In this document: positions 7,145 through 13,657 of the stretch, piece after piece
Layout: each line of letters opens with the position of its first letter
How positions within the stretch are numbered: the stretch's first letter is position 1
Notes under the pieces: model-generated
What the model saw: the letters and a program-made list of their open reading frames with translations, nothing else
Told to the model about the DNA's origin: nothing
Database searches by the model: none
Source: Acidimicrobiia bacterium
GTDB taxonomy: Bacteria > Actinomycetota > Acidimicrobiia > Acidimicrobiales > Bin134
Direction of reading: 5' to 3'
DNA: 20,451 nt
NCBI GenBank assembly: GCA_009843565.1
Contig: VYDF01000136.1
Coordinates: 1 to 20,451 of the forward strand
Made by a program: the position numbers and the translations under genes

Positions 7145-8196
7145 CCCTCGATGCGGTCGATGAGGCCCCAGTTCAGGGCGGTGGTGGCGTCGATCTCGGT
7201 GTTGGTGAGGGCGAAGTAGCCCAGGCGCTGTCGGCCTATGCGGCGGGCGATGCTGACGGTGCCGCCCGCGCCGGGGACTAGGCCCATGGCCACCTCGGGC
7301 AGGCGGAATGTGGTGTCGGGGTGGGCGGCCACGTCGTGGGCGTAGGCGGGCAGTTCCACGCCGGCGCCGACACAGCTGCCGTGGACCATGACTCGGGTCT
7401 TGGCAGCGAGGCGGTCGATCCAGAAGGCGGCGCTGCGCACCGATCGGACGCGATGTGCGGTGCCCGGGTCGGGGGTGGTACCGAACTCAGCCAGATCACC
7501 ACCGGAGCAGAACGTGGGGCCGGCGCCATCGAGCACGATCCCGTCCAGGCTGAGATCGGCCCACGCCGCCCGAAGCTGTTCGACCAGCCCGTCGCGCATC
7601 ACGGTGCTGAAGGCGTTGTGGCGTTCTGGCCGGTTGAGGGTGAGCCGCAGGGTGGATCCGTCGCGCTCGGCCAGCACGGCGGGCTCGGGGTTGTCGGGAA
7701 CCTGGCGGGTGGGCTGGGAGGCCAACCACCCTTGGAACTGGGGCCCGGACTGAAGGGTGGAGTAGGCCAGCGACTCGGCCACCAGCCCGTCGGCGGTGGA
7801 GCGGTCTTGGCTTAGGCGCAAGAGTTGAACCAATGCCACTGCCGCGGCCGGCGATTCTGTTGCGGCTTCGGCAATTTGGTCGATCTCTTCGGCGGGCACG
7901 GCCAGCGCAATTGGGAGGTCGCCAGAGGCGAGCACGATGTCGAAGGAGGCGCAGATCTCGGCCAGCCTTGGGAAATCGGCAGGGTCGCGGTCATCGGGTA
8001 CTGAGGCCACCATCACTGCGGGGGTGCTCTTCATTAGGTCTGTCGTCTCGGGCGATGGCCATTGCGAAAGGTCCGCCGCGGTCAGCTCGACGAGAATTAC
8101 CGGGCAGTCGGCCAGTCCGTAGTCCTCCCCGGCGTAGGGGAGCGACAACAGTGTCTTGGACTCAGCCAGACCCGTGACTTGAACTGGCGAGCTCAT
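7141..8196 (-). CDS. Enoyl-CoA hydratase/isomerase with rearranged (permuted) crotonase fold
   Basis: A 351-residue crotonase-superfamily protein. The catalytic core is at about 172-350: NRPERHNAF (188-196), the oxyanion-hole segment FCSGGDLAEFG (229-239), then GAGVELPAYAHD with Glu281 and LPEVAMGLVPGAGGT with Glu301. These two Glu match the hydratase pair Glu144/Glu164, so hydration is plausible. The core ends at WGLIDRIEG, where normal crotonases continue for about 50-60 residues. That missing helical segment appears instead near residues 104-165 (IAEAATESPAAAVAL, then ESLAYSTLQSGPQFQGWLA), N-terminal to the core. Residues 1-100 look like a degenerate first half. Its start overlaps the end of the acyl-CoA ligase gene by 35 bases, so it is the last gene of that leftward operon. 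Confidence 0.85.
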   Translation of the reverse strand: MSSPVQVTGLAESKTLLSLPYAGEDYGLADCPVILVELTAADLSQWPSPETTDLMKSTPAVMVASVPDDRDPADFPRLAEICASFDIVLASGDLPIALAVPAEEIDQIAEAATESPAAAVALVQLLRLSQDRSTADGLVAESLAYSTLQSGPQFQGWLASQPTRQVPDNPEPAVLAERDGSTLRLTLNRPERHNAFSTVMRDGLVEQLRAAWADLSLDGIVLDGAGPTFCSGGDLAEFGTTPDPGTAHRVRSVRSAAFWIDRLAAKTRVMVHGSCVGAGVELPAYAHDVAAHPDTTFRLPEVAMGLVPGAGGTVSIARRIGRQRLGYFALTNTEIDATTALNWGLIDRIEG

Positions 8197-9673
8197 CGCG
8201 CAGGATCCGGCGCAGGAGTTTGCCGGTCTCGTTGTAGGGCAATTCGTGGCGTACTTCTATGCGGTCTGGAGTGCGCGACGACCGCATCTGAGTCTTCACG
8301 AACTCCTGGAGTTCCGCGATATCCACCGTCTCGCCCTTGGCGGGCACCACCACAGCGGCCACCGCCTCGCCCCACTGCTCGTCGGGCACGCCGACGGCGG
8401 CGGCATCAGCCACCGACTGGTGGCTCAACAGCACGTCTTCGATCTCGCCGGGGGAGATGTTCTCCCCGCCCCTCACGATGATGTCGTCAATGCGGCCTTC
8501 CACGAACAGGTAGCCGTCGTCATCAAGCGAGCCTCCGTCGTTGGTGGGAAACCAGCCGTCGGGGGTGACTCGGGAGTTCCGCCCCAGGTATTCGCCCGAA
8601 ACCTGCTCGCCTCTTACCCAGATCTCGCCGGAGGTGCCGGTGGGAACCGGTTCGCCCTCCTCGTCGCGGATGTCCACCTCGATAGCGGGCAGCGGTCGGC
8701 CCGCTGAGCCCAGCCGGGCCCGCACGGACGGATCGTCGGAGCGGTGGGCTTCGCGATGCTCGTCGGGGCCCAGCACGGCCACAGTGGAGCTGGTCTCAGT
8801 GAGGCCGTAGGCGTTCACGAAGTTGGTGTCGGGCAGCACTTCCAGGGCTCGGGCGATGACCGGCGCAGGCATCTTGCCGCCCCCGTAGGAGAGGGCTCGC
8901 AATGAGGGAAGGCCGCCACCGACATCTTCCAAATGGTCCACAATGCGGGCCAGCATGGTGGGCACGACCATGGCGTGGGTTACTCCCTCGGCCCGGACCA
9001 GGTTCACCCAGTCGGGGGCGTCGAAGTTGGGGAGTTGCACGATGCGGCGCCCGGCGTACACCGAGCTCAAGATCGCAGCCATGCCGGCCACGTGATAGGG
9101 GGGCACCGAGACCAGAGTGGCCTCGTCTTCGGCAGCCCCCATGAACTCCACCGATCCAATGATGTACGACACCAGATGCCTATGGCGCAGTACCGCCGCT
9201 TTGGGGGCGCCAGTGGTACCGCTGGTGTAGAGCAGGATGGCGATCTCTTCGGGGTCGACGTTCCAGTCGCTGTCGGGGGCGCTTCCCTCAGCCCACTGGG
9301 CCAGGAAGTCGGGCCTGACCACGGCCCGCACGCCGTCGAGGTCGCCGATGGCGTCCAAGGCGTCGTCGTTGCAGACCGTGACCGAGGGAGCTACCTCGGC
9401 GGCCAAGTGGCGCAACTCGGGCACGGTGAGGCGATAGTTGAGGGGAACGAACGGCACCCCGGCCCAGGCCGAGCCGAACAAGGCAATGGGCAGGGCCTCG
9501 CTGCTGACGTCCACCATGCTGACCCGGTCGATTCCCGCCTCGCGGAAACGCATGGCAGTGGCCCCGGCCCGCTGGAACAGCTGCTCGTAGGTGAGTCCCT
9601 GTCCCTGGGATCCAACCGCGGTGCGGTCGCCGAAACCGCTGGAGGCCATCTCCAGCAGCATCATCAGGTTCAT
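8162..9673 (-). CDS. AMP-binding acyl-CoA ligase/synthetase (FadD-like)
   Basis: A 503-residue ANL-superfamily adenylate-forming enzyme that activates a carboxylic acid as acyl-AMP and then acyl-CoA. The P-loop YTSGTTGAPK (149-158) is followed by A5 YGLTETS (289-295), A7-like GWFPTNDGG (373-381; the usual TGD is TND), the hinge GRIDDIIVRGGENISPGEIE (393-412) and the C-terminal catalytic Lys485 in NETGKLLRR. No membrane segment or carrier-protein domain is seen. It follows the small three-cysteine gene by 45 bases and overlaps the hydratase downstream, giving a tight three-gene leftward operon. It probably feeds the pathway by activating the substrate; chain length or aromatic preference cannot be read from the sequence. 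Confidence 0.94.
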   Translation of the reverse strand: MNLMMLLEMASSGFGDRTAVGSQGQGLTYEQLFQRAGATAMRFREAGIDRVSMVDVSSEALPIALFGSAWAGVPFVPLNYRLTVPELRHLAAEVAPSVTVCNDDALDAIGDLDGVRAVVRPDFLAQWAEGSAPDSDWNVDPEEIAILLYTSGTTGAPKAAVLRHRHLVSYIIGSVEFMGAAEDEATLVSVPPYHVAGMAAILSSVYAGRRIVQLPNFDAPDWVNLVRAEGVTHAMVVPTMLARIVDHLEDVGGGLPSLRALSYGGGKMPAPVIARALEVLPDTNFVNAYGLTETSSTVAVLGPDEHREAHRSDDPSVRARLGSAGRPLPAIEVDIRDEEGEPVPTGTSGEIWVRGEQVSGEYLGRNSRVTPDGWFPTNDGGSLDDDGYLFVEGRIDDIIVRGGENISPGEIEDVLLSHQSVADAAAVGVPDEQWGEAVAAVVVPAKGETVDIAELQEFVKTQMRSSRTPDRIEVRHELPYNETGKLLRRILRDELASSSHGSG

Positions 9674-9718
9674 AGGCTCATTCTCTGCGGTGCGTCTCCC
9701 GGCGGGCGTTTGCCCTGG

Positions 9719-10024
9719 CTAGTCGGAGGCCGGGAGGGGTTTGGCCTCTTTCAGGCCGAGTGGGGTGCCCCCGAGCGCCAGCGAGCCGTCGCCGGGCTTG
9801 GTGCACAGAACCTCGAGAGATTCGTCTTCGTTCACGTAGCGCTTGCCCAATGCGGTGCCATCGGCAGCACTGGCGGCAACCTCGCCGTTGCGCTCGGCGT
9901 CGGCCGGATCGGCCATCGGCGAGCCGCCGCAGGTGATGTCCACGTCGCCGCTTGGTGCTTTCACCACGATCAGCTCGGTGTCGCACACCGAGCTCTTGAG
10001 GCGGCTACCCGGTTTCAAGTCCAT
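9719..10024 (-). CDS. Small conserved three-cysteine protein of unknown function
   Basis: A 101-residue protein reading MDLKPGSRLKSSVCDTELIV onward. It has three cysteines, in SSVCDTE (Cys14), DITCGGSPM (Cys32) and EVLCTKPGDGSL (Cys73), and ends KPLPASD. A longer frame to 10099 exists, but a textbook AGGAGGT lies just before the ATG at 10024, which decides the start and removes 25 residues. The Cys pattern suggests a small metal- or cofactor-binding fold. I recall similar short proteins beside acyl-CoA ligases in actinobacteria but can name no function. As first gene of the operon with the acyl-CoA ligase and hydratase, it is likely tied to acyl-CoA metabolism. No signal peptide is visible. 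Confidence 0.8.
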   Translation of the reverse strand: MDLKPGSRLKSSVCDTELIVVKAPSGDVDITCGGSPMADPADAERNGEVAASAADGTALGKRYVNEDESLEVLCTKPGDGSLALGGTPLGLKEAKPLPASD

Positions 10025-10028
10025 TCCT

Positions 10029-10035
10029 ACCTCCT
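10029..10035 (-). promoter_or_regulatory. Strong Shine-Dalgarno that sets the start of the three-cysteine gene
   Basis: AGGAGGT on the minus strand, four bases before ATG 10024-10022, is the best ribosome binding site in the window. The preceding CTCCCAGGAG could also pair with itself, so it might compete with the adjacent palindrome in the RNA. Confidence 0.8.
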
Positions 10036-10050
10036 GGGAGATATCTCCCA
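10035..10050. promoter_or_regulatory. Perfect 16-bp palindrome in the divergent gap (operator candidate)
   Basis: TGGGAGATATCTCCCA is identical to its reverse complement. It lies in the 62-base gap between the leftward three-cysteine/ligase/hydratase operon and the rightward CoA-transferase gene, touching the Shine-Dalgarno of the former. Its length and symmetry fit a dimeric repressor site (for example TetR or GntR type) controlling one or both operons. No regulator gene is adjacent. In RNA it could also fold back as a short hairpin. Confidence 0.55.
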
Positions 10051-10086
10051 ATCTTTTCCCTTCAGCCTCAACAGGTACAAACTGCG

Positions 10087-11274
10087 GTGGTGCAGTCATC
10101 TAGCAGCGGGCGGCATCCGGCGTTAGTTTGGGCCGAGTCTGGGCTCATGGGTTTGACCGGCCCGGAGCACGGGCCGCCGGCGCTGGCCTCCGGGCGCTGG
10201 GTAGAGCGGCTTGACGGCGTCGTGAACGACATCTCTGAGCTGTGCGGGCAGCGGCTAAGGACCAATGCCGCCGGCTTTCTGGGGGAGCGGGCCGCACTGG
10301 TTGGCCGAGGTCGAAGAGGCTCAGTGTCGGTGGGGGGAGCGTGTCGCATGGTGACCGCAGCCGACGGCGTGTTGGCGGTGTCGCTGGCCCGCACCAGCGA
10401 CTCCGAAGCGGTTCCCGCTTGGCTGGAGTTCGGTGATCTGGCCGGGGGCGACGTGTGGGCCGAAGTGGCCGCGGGGGTGCGGGACAAACCGGTGGCCGAG
10501 CTGCTCGAGCGGGCCGAATGGCTGGGTTTGGCGGTGGGAGAGGCTGTCCGTCCGCCCCCACCACCCGAGCCCTGTTCGCTCACCGACGCCGGACCGGCGG
10601 GATCAGACCGCAACCTGGTGCTGGACGTGAGCTCGCTGTGGGCTGGGCCTCTGTGCGGGTCGCTGCTGGGCGGCTTCGGATTCGAGGTGCTGAAGGTGGA
10701 GGCACCAGGCCGCCCCGACGGTGCCCGGTACGGCTCGCCCGCGTTCTATGAGCGGTTGAACCAGGGCAAGCAGGACACGGTCATCGATCTGGGATCCGAG
10801 GAAGGTCGCCATCGATTTATGGATCTGTGTCGCAAATCGGCAGTCGTCGTGGACGGCCTGCGGCCCCGGGTGTGGGCCAACTGGGGAATCGACCGACTGG
10901 AGGTGGCCCAGAGTTGCGGGTTGGTGTGGATTTCGATCTCGGGCCACGGCGACGGGCGGGCCGGATTTGGTGATGACGCCGCGGTGAGCGGGGGCCTTTG
11001 GCTGTCAGACCCCGACGGTGGACTGCCGTGGTTTGTTGGCGACGCGGCCGCCGATCCGGTGGCTGGCTTGGTGGCGTGTCGAGCTGCGGGCAAGGCGATG
11101 GCCGCCGGTCGGGCCGGGCTGGTTGAAGTGGCCATGAGCCAGGCGGTGAGCTGGGTTCGAGATGGTGACGACCTGAGCGCACCCGGCGCCGAAGTCTTCC
11201 GCCGGGGCGACCATTGGGTGGTGAGTGCCGAGGATGAAGAGCAGATCGTGCTGGCTCCCCGCGATGGGGTCTGA
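10087..11274 (+). CDS. CaiB/BaiF (class III) CoA-transferase, rearranged domain order
   Basis: A 395-residue class III CoA-transferase, which moves CoA between carboxylates via an enzyme Asp. The family N-terminal start VLDVSSLWAGPLCGSLLGGF followed by EVLKVEAPGRPDG appears only at residues 178-212. It runs to WFVGDAAADPVAGL, whose Asp319 aligns with the catalytic Asp of formyl-CoA transferase, and stops soon after VEVAMSQAV. The family's C-terminal part (here CRMVTAADGVLAVSLART, 86-103) lies before it. Both halves carry the SGLM-LTG-DGPP-like segment (SGLMGLTGPEHGPP at 18-31; SGGLWLSDPDGGLP at 301-314). Because WAESGLM belongs to this motif, the upstream GTG (10087 or 10090) is preferred over ATG 10147. 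It is divergent from the ligase operon. Confidence 0.85.
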   Translation: MVQSSSSGRHPALVWAESGLMGLTGPEHGPPALASGRWVERLDGVVNDISELCGQRLRTNAAGFLGERAALVGRGRRGSVSVGGACRMVTAADGVLAVSLARTSDSEAVPAWLEFGDLAGGDVWAEVAAGVRDKPVAELLERAEWLGLAVGEAVRPPPPPEPCSLTDAGPAGSDRNLVLDVSSLWAGPLCGSLLGGFGFEVLKVEAPGRPDGARYGSPAFYERLNQGKQDTVIDLGSEEGRHRFMDLCRKSAVVVDGLRPRVWANWGIDRLEVAQSCGLVWISISGHGDGRAGFGDDAAVSGGLWLSDPDGGLPWFVGDAAADPVAGLVACRAAGKAMAAGRAGLVEVAMSQAVSWVRDGDDLSAPGAEVFRRGDHWVVSAEDEEQIVLAPRDGV

Positions 11275-11292
11275 TCGTGATGACTAACGGGT

Positions 11293-11679
11293 CTACGCAG
11301 CTTCGATGTCGGTGAGTGCGAAGTCGTTGCCCTTGAACAAGAGAGGTTCCCCAGTCTCCTTGGCCAAGGCGTAGGCGAAGCAGTCCCCAAGGTTCAACGC
11401 CGCGGGGTGGTTGCCCTTGCCGAACTGCCGCCAGGCCCGGCGAGCGGCTTGGGCATGCTCGGCGGTGACCGCAACGAGTTGGATGGGAGATTCTTCGATG
11501 AGGAGGTCGAGCTCATGGCCGCCAGCGAAACTGGTTCGTGCCTCCAGGACGATGGCGGTTTCAAGAAAATTGGCAGCCGACATAAGGCAGCGTTCGGCCT
11601 CCGCAATCGCTCTCTTGTAGTGCTCGTAATCGGGCTCTCTGAGGAGGATGGACAGCACGGCCGACGTGTCCACGATCAC
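11293..11679 (-). CDS. vapC: VapC-type PIN-domain ribonuclease toxin
   Basis: A 128-residue PIN-domain protein, the expected length for VapC toxins, which cleave tRNA or rRNA with a Mg-dependent acidic cluster. Conserved acidic residues are Asp4 (MIVDTSAVLS), Glu40 (ANFLET), Asp99 (NLGDCFAYALA) and Asp119 (KGNDF). The ATG overlaps the antitoxin stop by four bases (ATGA, 11676-11679), typical of translational coupling in VapBC. It converges on the CoA-transferase, leaving 18 bases. All catalytic residues are intact, so the toxin is probably functional. Confidence 0.93.
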   Translation of the reverse strand: MIVDTSAVLSILLREPDYEHYKRAIAEAERCLMSAANFLETAIVLEARTSFAGGHELDLLIEESPIQLVAVTAEHAQAARRAWRQFGKGNHPAALNLGDCFAYALAKETGEPLLFKGNDFALTDIEAA

Positions 11680-11936
11680 TTCGGAGCCCCGTGCTCGTCG
11701 TACAAGAAGTCGCCGTGGTCCACCGCTGATGGGCCGCCATCACGAAGAAGTTTGGAGCAGCGCCGTGAAATGGCCTCAATCGCTTCCATGCGGGCTTCAA
11801 CGCTGCGGCTGCGCTTTTCCCGTTCGAGGCGCTCTTGCAGGGCCACGGTGATTGCCCCGGTCATCGTCTCACCCGTGAGGCTGGCGAGTTCACTGGCCAG
11901 TCGGCACGTCTCGTCATTCTTGATATTGAGACTCAT
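11676..11936 (-). CDS. vapB: VapB-type antitoxin (Rv0623/PSK transcription-factor family)
   Basis: An 86-residue antitoxin. The N-terminus MSLNIKNDETCRLASELASL followed by TGETMTGAITVALQERLER has the family pattern of a DNA-binding half with the conserved NIKN and TGET elements. The C-terminal half, ending DFLYDEHGAPK, would wrap the toxin. GAGAG precedes the ATG by about eight bases. It is upstream of and overlaps vapC, and its own upstream region carries a 9-bp inverted repeat, consistent with autoregulation by the VapBC complex. Confidence 0.92.
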   Translation of the reverse strand: MSLNIKNDETCRLASELASLTGETMTGAITVALQERLEREKRSRSVEARMEAIEAISRRCSKLLRDGGPSAVDHGDFLYDEHGAPK

Positions 11937-11948
11937 TGAAATTCTCTC

Positions 11949-11978
11949 ATGGTAGAATCGAATTTATTTTTCTACCAT
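11949..11978. promoter_or_regulatory. vapBC operator: 9-bp inverted repeat
   Basis: ATGGTAGAA (11949-11957) and TTCTACCAT (11970-11978) are perfect inverted repeats separated by 12 AT-rich bases, so their centres are 21 bp (two helical turns) apart. The element lies 13 bases before vapB and is far more AT-rich than its surroundings, so it probably overlaps the vapBC promoter and binds two antitoxin dimers on one DNA face. Confidence 0.75.
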
Positions 11979-12017
11979 ACACCGCCAATGGTCCCATTCA
12001 AACGGTAGGTTGAGACG

Positions 12018-12743
12018 GTGTTCGCAAGGAAGAGCAGCGGCTCTGGGCACCTCGGCGAGGGGCACCACCGCAATGTGACCCGGGGCGGGTACCGGGCGGC
12101 GGTGTTCGGGGTGAGCGACGGCTTGGTGTCCAACGTGGCTCTGATCTTGGGTGTGGCCGGGGCCAGTTCGGGGCAGGAGCTGGTGCGGATTGCCGGAATC
12201 GCGGGCCTCATCGCCGGGGCAGTATCCATGGCCGCCGGGGAGTACATCTCTATGCAGGCCCAGCGGGAGTTGCTGGAGCGAGAACTGGAGATGGAGCGAC
12301 GGGAGCACGTTCGCAATCCGGAGCACGAGGTGGAGGAGCTGGCCGAGATCTACGAGTCGAGGGGTATTGACCCAGACACGGCTCGGGAGATGGCCACCAA
12401 CATCATGGACGACCCTGAGAAGGCTCTAGAGGTTCACGCCCGAGAGGAGATGGGCATCGACCCCAACGAGCTGGGCAATCCCGTGTTCGCGGCAACCACT
12501 TCGTTTTTCTCCTTCGCCTTCGGTGCAGTGCTGCCGCTGCTGCCCTGGTTCTTCACCGGCGGAAACGGTGCCATCGTGGGGTCGATATTGCTCGGAGTTG
12601 TGGGCGCAGTACTGGTGGGGGGCGCGCTGGCGCTGGCCACCAGCCGGTCGATTGTGAGGGGTTCGCTGCGCCAGCTTGTGATCGCGGCGGCGGCAGCCGC
12701 CATCACATTCGGAATCGGCTCTGCCGTGGGAGTAGGCGTATGA
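12018..12743 (+). CDS. VIT1/CCC1-family membrane transporter (putative Fe/Mn)
   Basis: A 241-residue integral membrane protein starting at GTG. TM1 carries the family motif GVSDGLVSNVALILGV (31-46), and TM2 carries AGAVSMAAGEYISMQAQRE (66-84). A Glu-rich cytoplasmic region follows (about 83-150, ERELEMERREHVRNPEHEVE and HAREEMGIDP), which in plant VIT1 binds transferred metal. Three further hydrophobic helices lie at about 157-178, 184-207 and 217-241. This five-TM layout matches the family, whose members export or store ferrous iron or manganese. GGTAGG lies some 10 bases upstream. The gene ends with an ATGA overlap with the SDR downstream, so the two are translationally coupled, an unusual partnership. 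Confidence 0.9.
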   Translation: MFARKSSGSGHLGEGHHRNVTRGGYRAAVFGVSDGLVSNVALILGVAGASSGQELVRIAGIAGLIAGAVSMAAGEYISMQAQRELLERELEMERREHVRNPEHEVEELAEIYESRGIDPDTAREMATNIMDDPEKALEVHAREEMGIDPNELGNPVFAATTSFFSFAFGAVLPLLPWFFTGGNGAIVGSILLGVVGAVLVGGALALATSRSIVRGSLRQLVIAAAAAAITFGIGSAVGVGV

Positions 12744-13609
12744 CTGATTGGGAGTGGACGTTGGGCGGCCTTAAGAGCGACAAGGATCCCATTTGGAGTG
12801 ATGCCAACATTCTCGACCCGTCCAGTGTGCTGCTCACCGACAAGGTGGCCATCGTCACCGGCGGCGCTCGGGGAATCGGAGCGGCCACCGCGGTGGCTCT
12901 GGCCCGATTCGGCGCCGATGTGGCCATCTGCGACCGGGAAGCCGAAGACATGGCCCGCGCCGCCGCCGCGGTGGAGGCACAGGGCCGCCGTTGTCTGACC
13001 GGGCTGTTCGACGTCCGCCACCCTGAGCCCCGAGACGCCTGGCTGGAAGAGGTGGGCGAGGCCTTTGGGCGTGTGGACGTGCTGGTGAACAACGCCGGCG
13101 GCACGTTCAATTCCCCGTTTGCCGACATCAACCTCAAGGGCGAGGCCGCGCTGATTGCCGAGAATTTCACCCAGGTCACCGGATTCATTAGGGGGTGCAT
13201 CCCGCTGATGAGCGAAGGGGGGTCGATCATCAACGTCACCTCCATCGAGGCCCATCGGGCCGGTCCGGGCTTCACGATCTATTCGGCGATGAAGGCGGCC
13301 CAGGCCAATCTGGCCATGAGCCTGTCGCTGGAGCTGGCTCCTGCCGGTATCCGGGTCAACTGCATCGCCCCCGACGTGATCCCCACCGAGGGCGAGAGGA
13401 TGCTCGGCGACGAGAGCACCGACGAAAGATCCCAGCTGGCCCCCCAACCGTGGCTGGAGGGGGGATCGGTGCACGACTGCGCCGCGGCCGTGGTGTATCT
13501 GGCTGGGGACATGTCCCGGTTTGTGACCGGCTCCACCATTCATGTCGATGGTGGAAACATTGCCGCCGCCGGATGGAAGCGCCGCATCACTGGCCGCTAC
13601 TCCACGTAG
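12740..13609 (+). CDS. SDR-family oxidoreductase with N-terminal extension
   Basis: A 289-residue short-chain dehydrogenase. About 30 residues (tryptophan-rich, MTDWEWTLGGLKSDKDPIWS onward) precede the Rossmann fold. TGGARGIG lies at 40-47, Asp65 (CDR) ends beta-2 and suggests NAD(H), NNAG is at 117-120, and the catalytic set is Ser168, Tyr181 and Lys185. The tail after HVDGGN is longer than usual (AAAGWKRRITGRYST). The start overlaps the stop of the VIT1-type gene by four bases. The substrate is unknown; similar SDRs act on hydroxysteroids, terpenols and other alcohols. Confidence 0.9.
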   Translation: MTDWEWTLGGLKSDKDPIWSDANILDPSSVLLTDKVAIVTGGARGIGAATAVALARFGADVAICDREAEDMARAAAAVEAQGRRCLTGLFDVRHPEPRDAWLEEVGEAFGRVDVLVNNAGGTFNSPFADINLKGEAALIAENFTQVTGFIRGCIPLMSEGGSIINVTSIEAHRAGPGFTIYSAMKAAQANLAMSLSLELAPAGIRVNCIAPDVIPTEGERMLGDESTDERSQLAPQPWLEGGSVHDCAAAVVYLAGDMSRFVTGSTIHVDGGNIAAAGWKRRITGRYST

Positions 13610-13657
13610 TCCAACCGCCTAGGGTTCCAGCCGGTACATCACCGCGAAGGAACTGAC

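Noticed and set aside
9719..10099. The longer 126-residue version of the three-cysteine protein
   Set aside because: The extra 25 residues would span the palindrome and the strong Shine-Dalgarno that sits correctly before ATG 10024.
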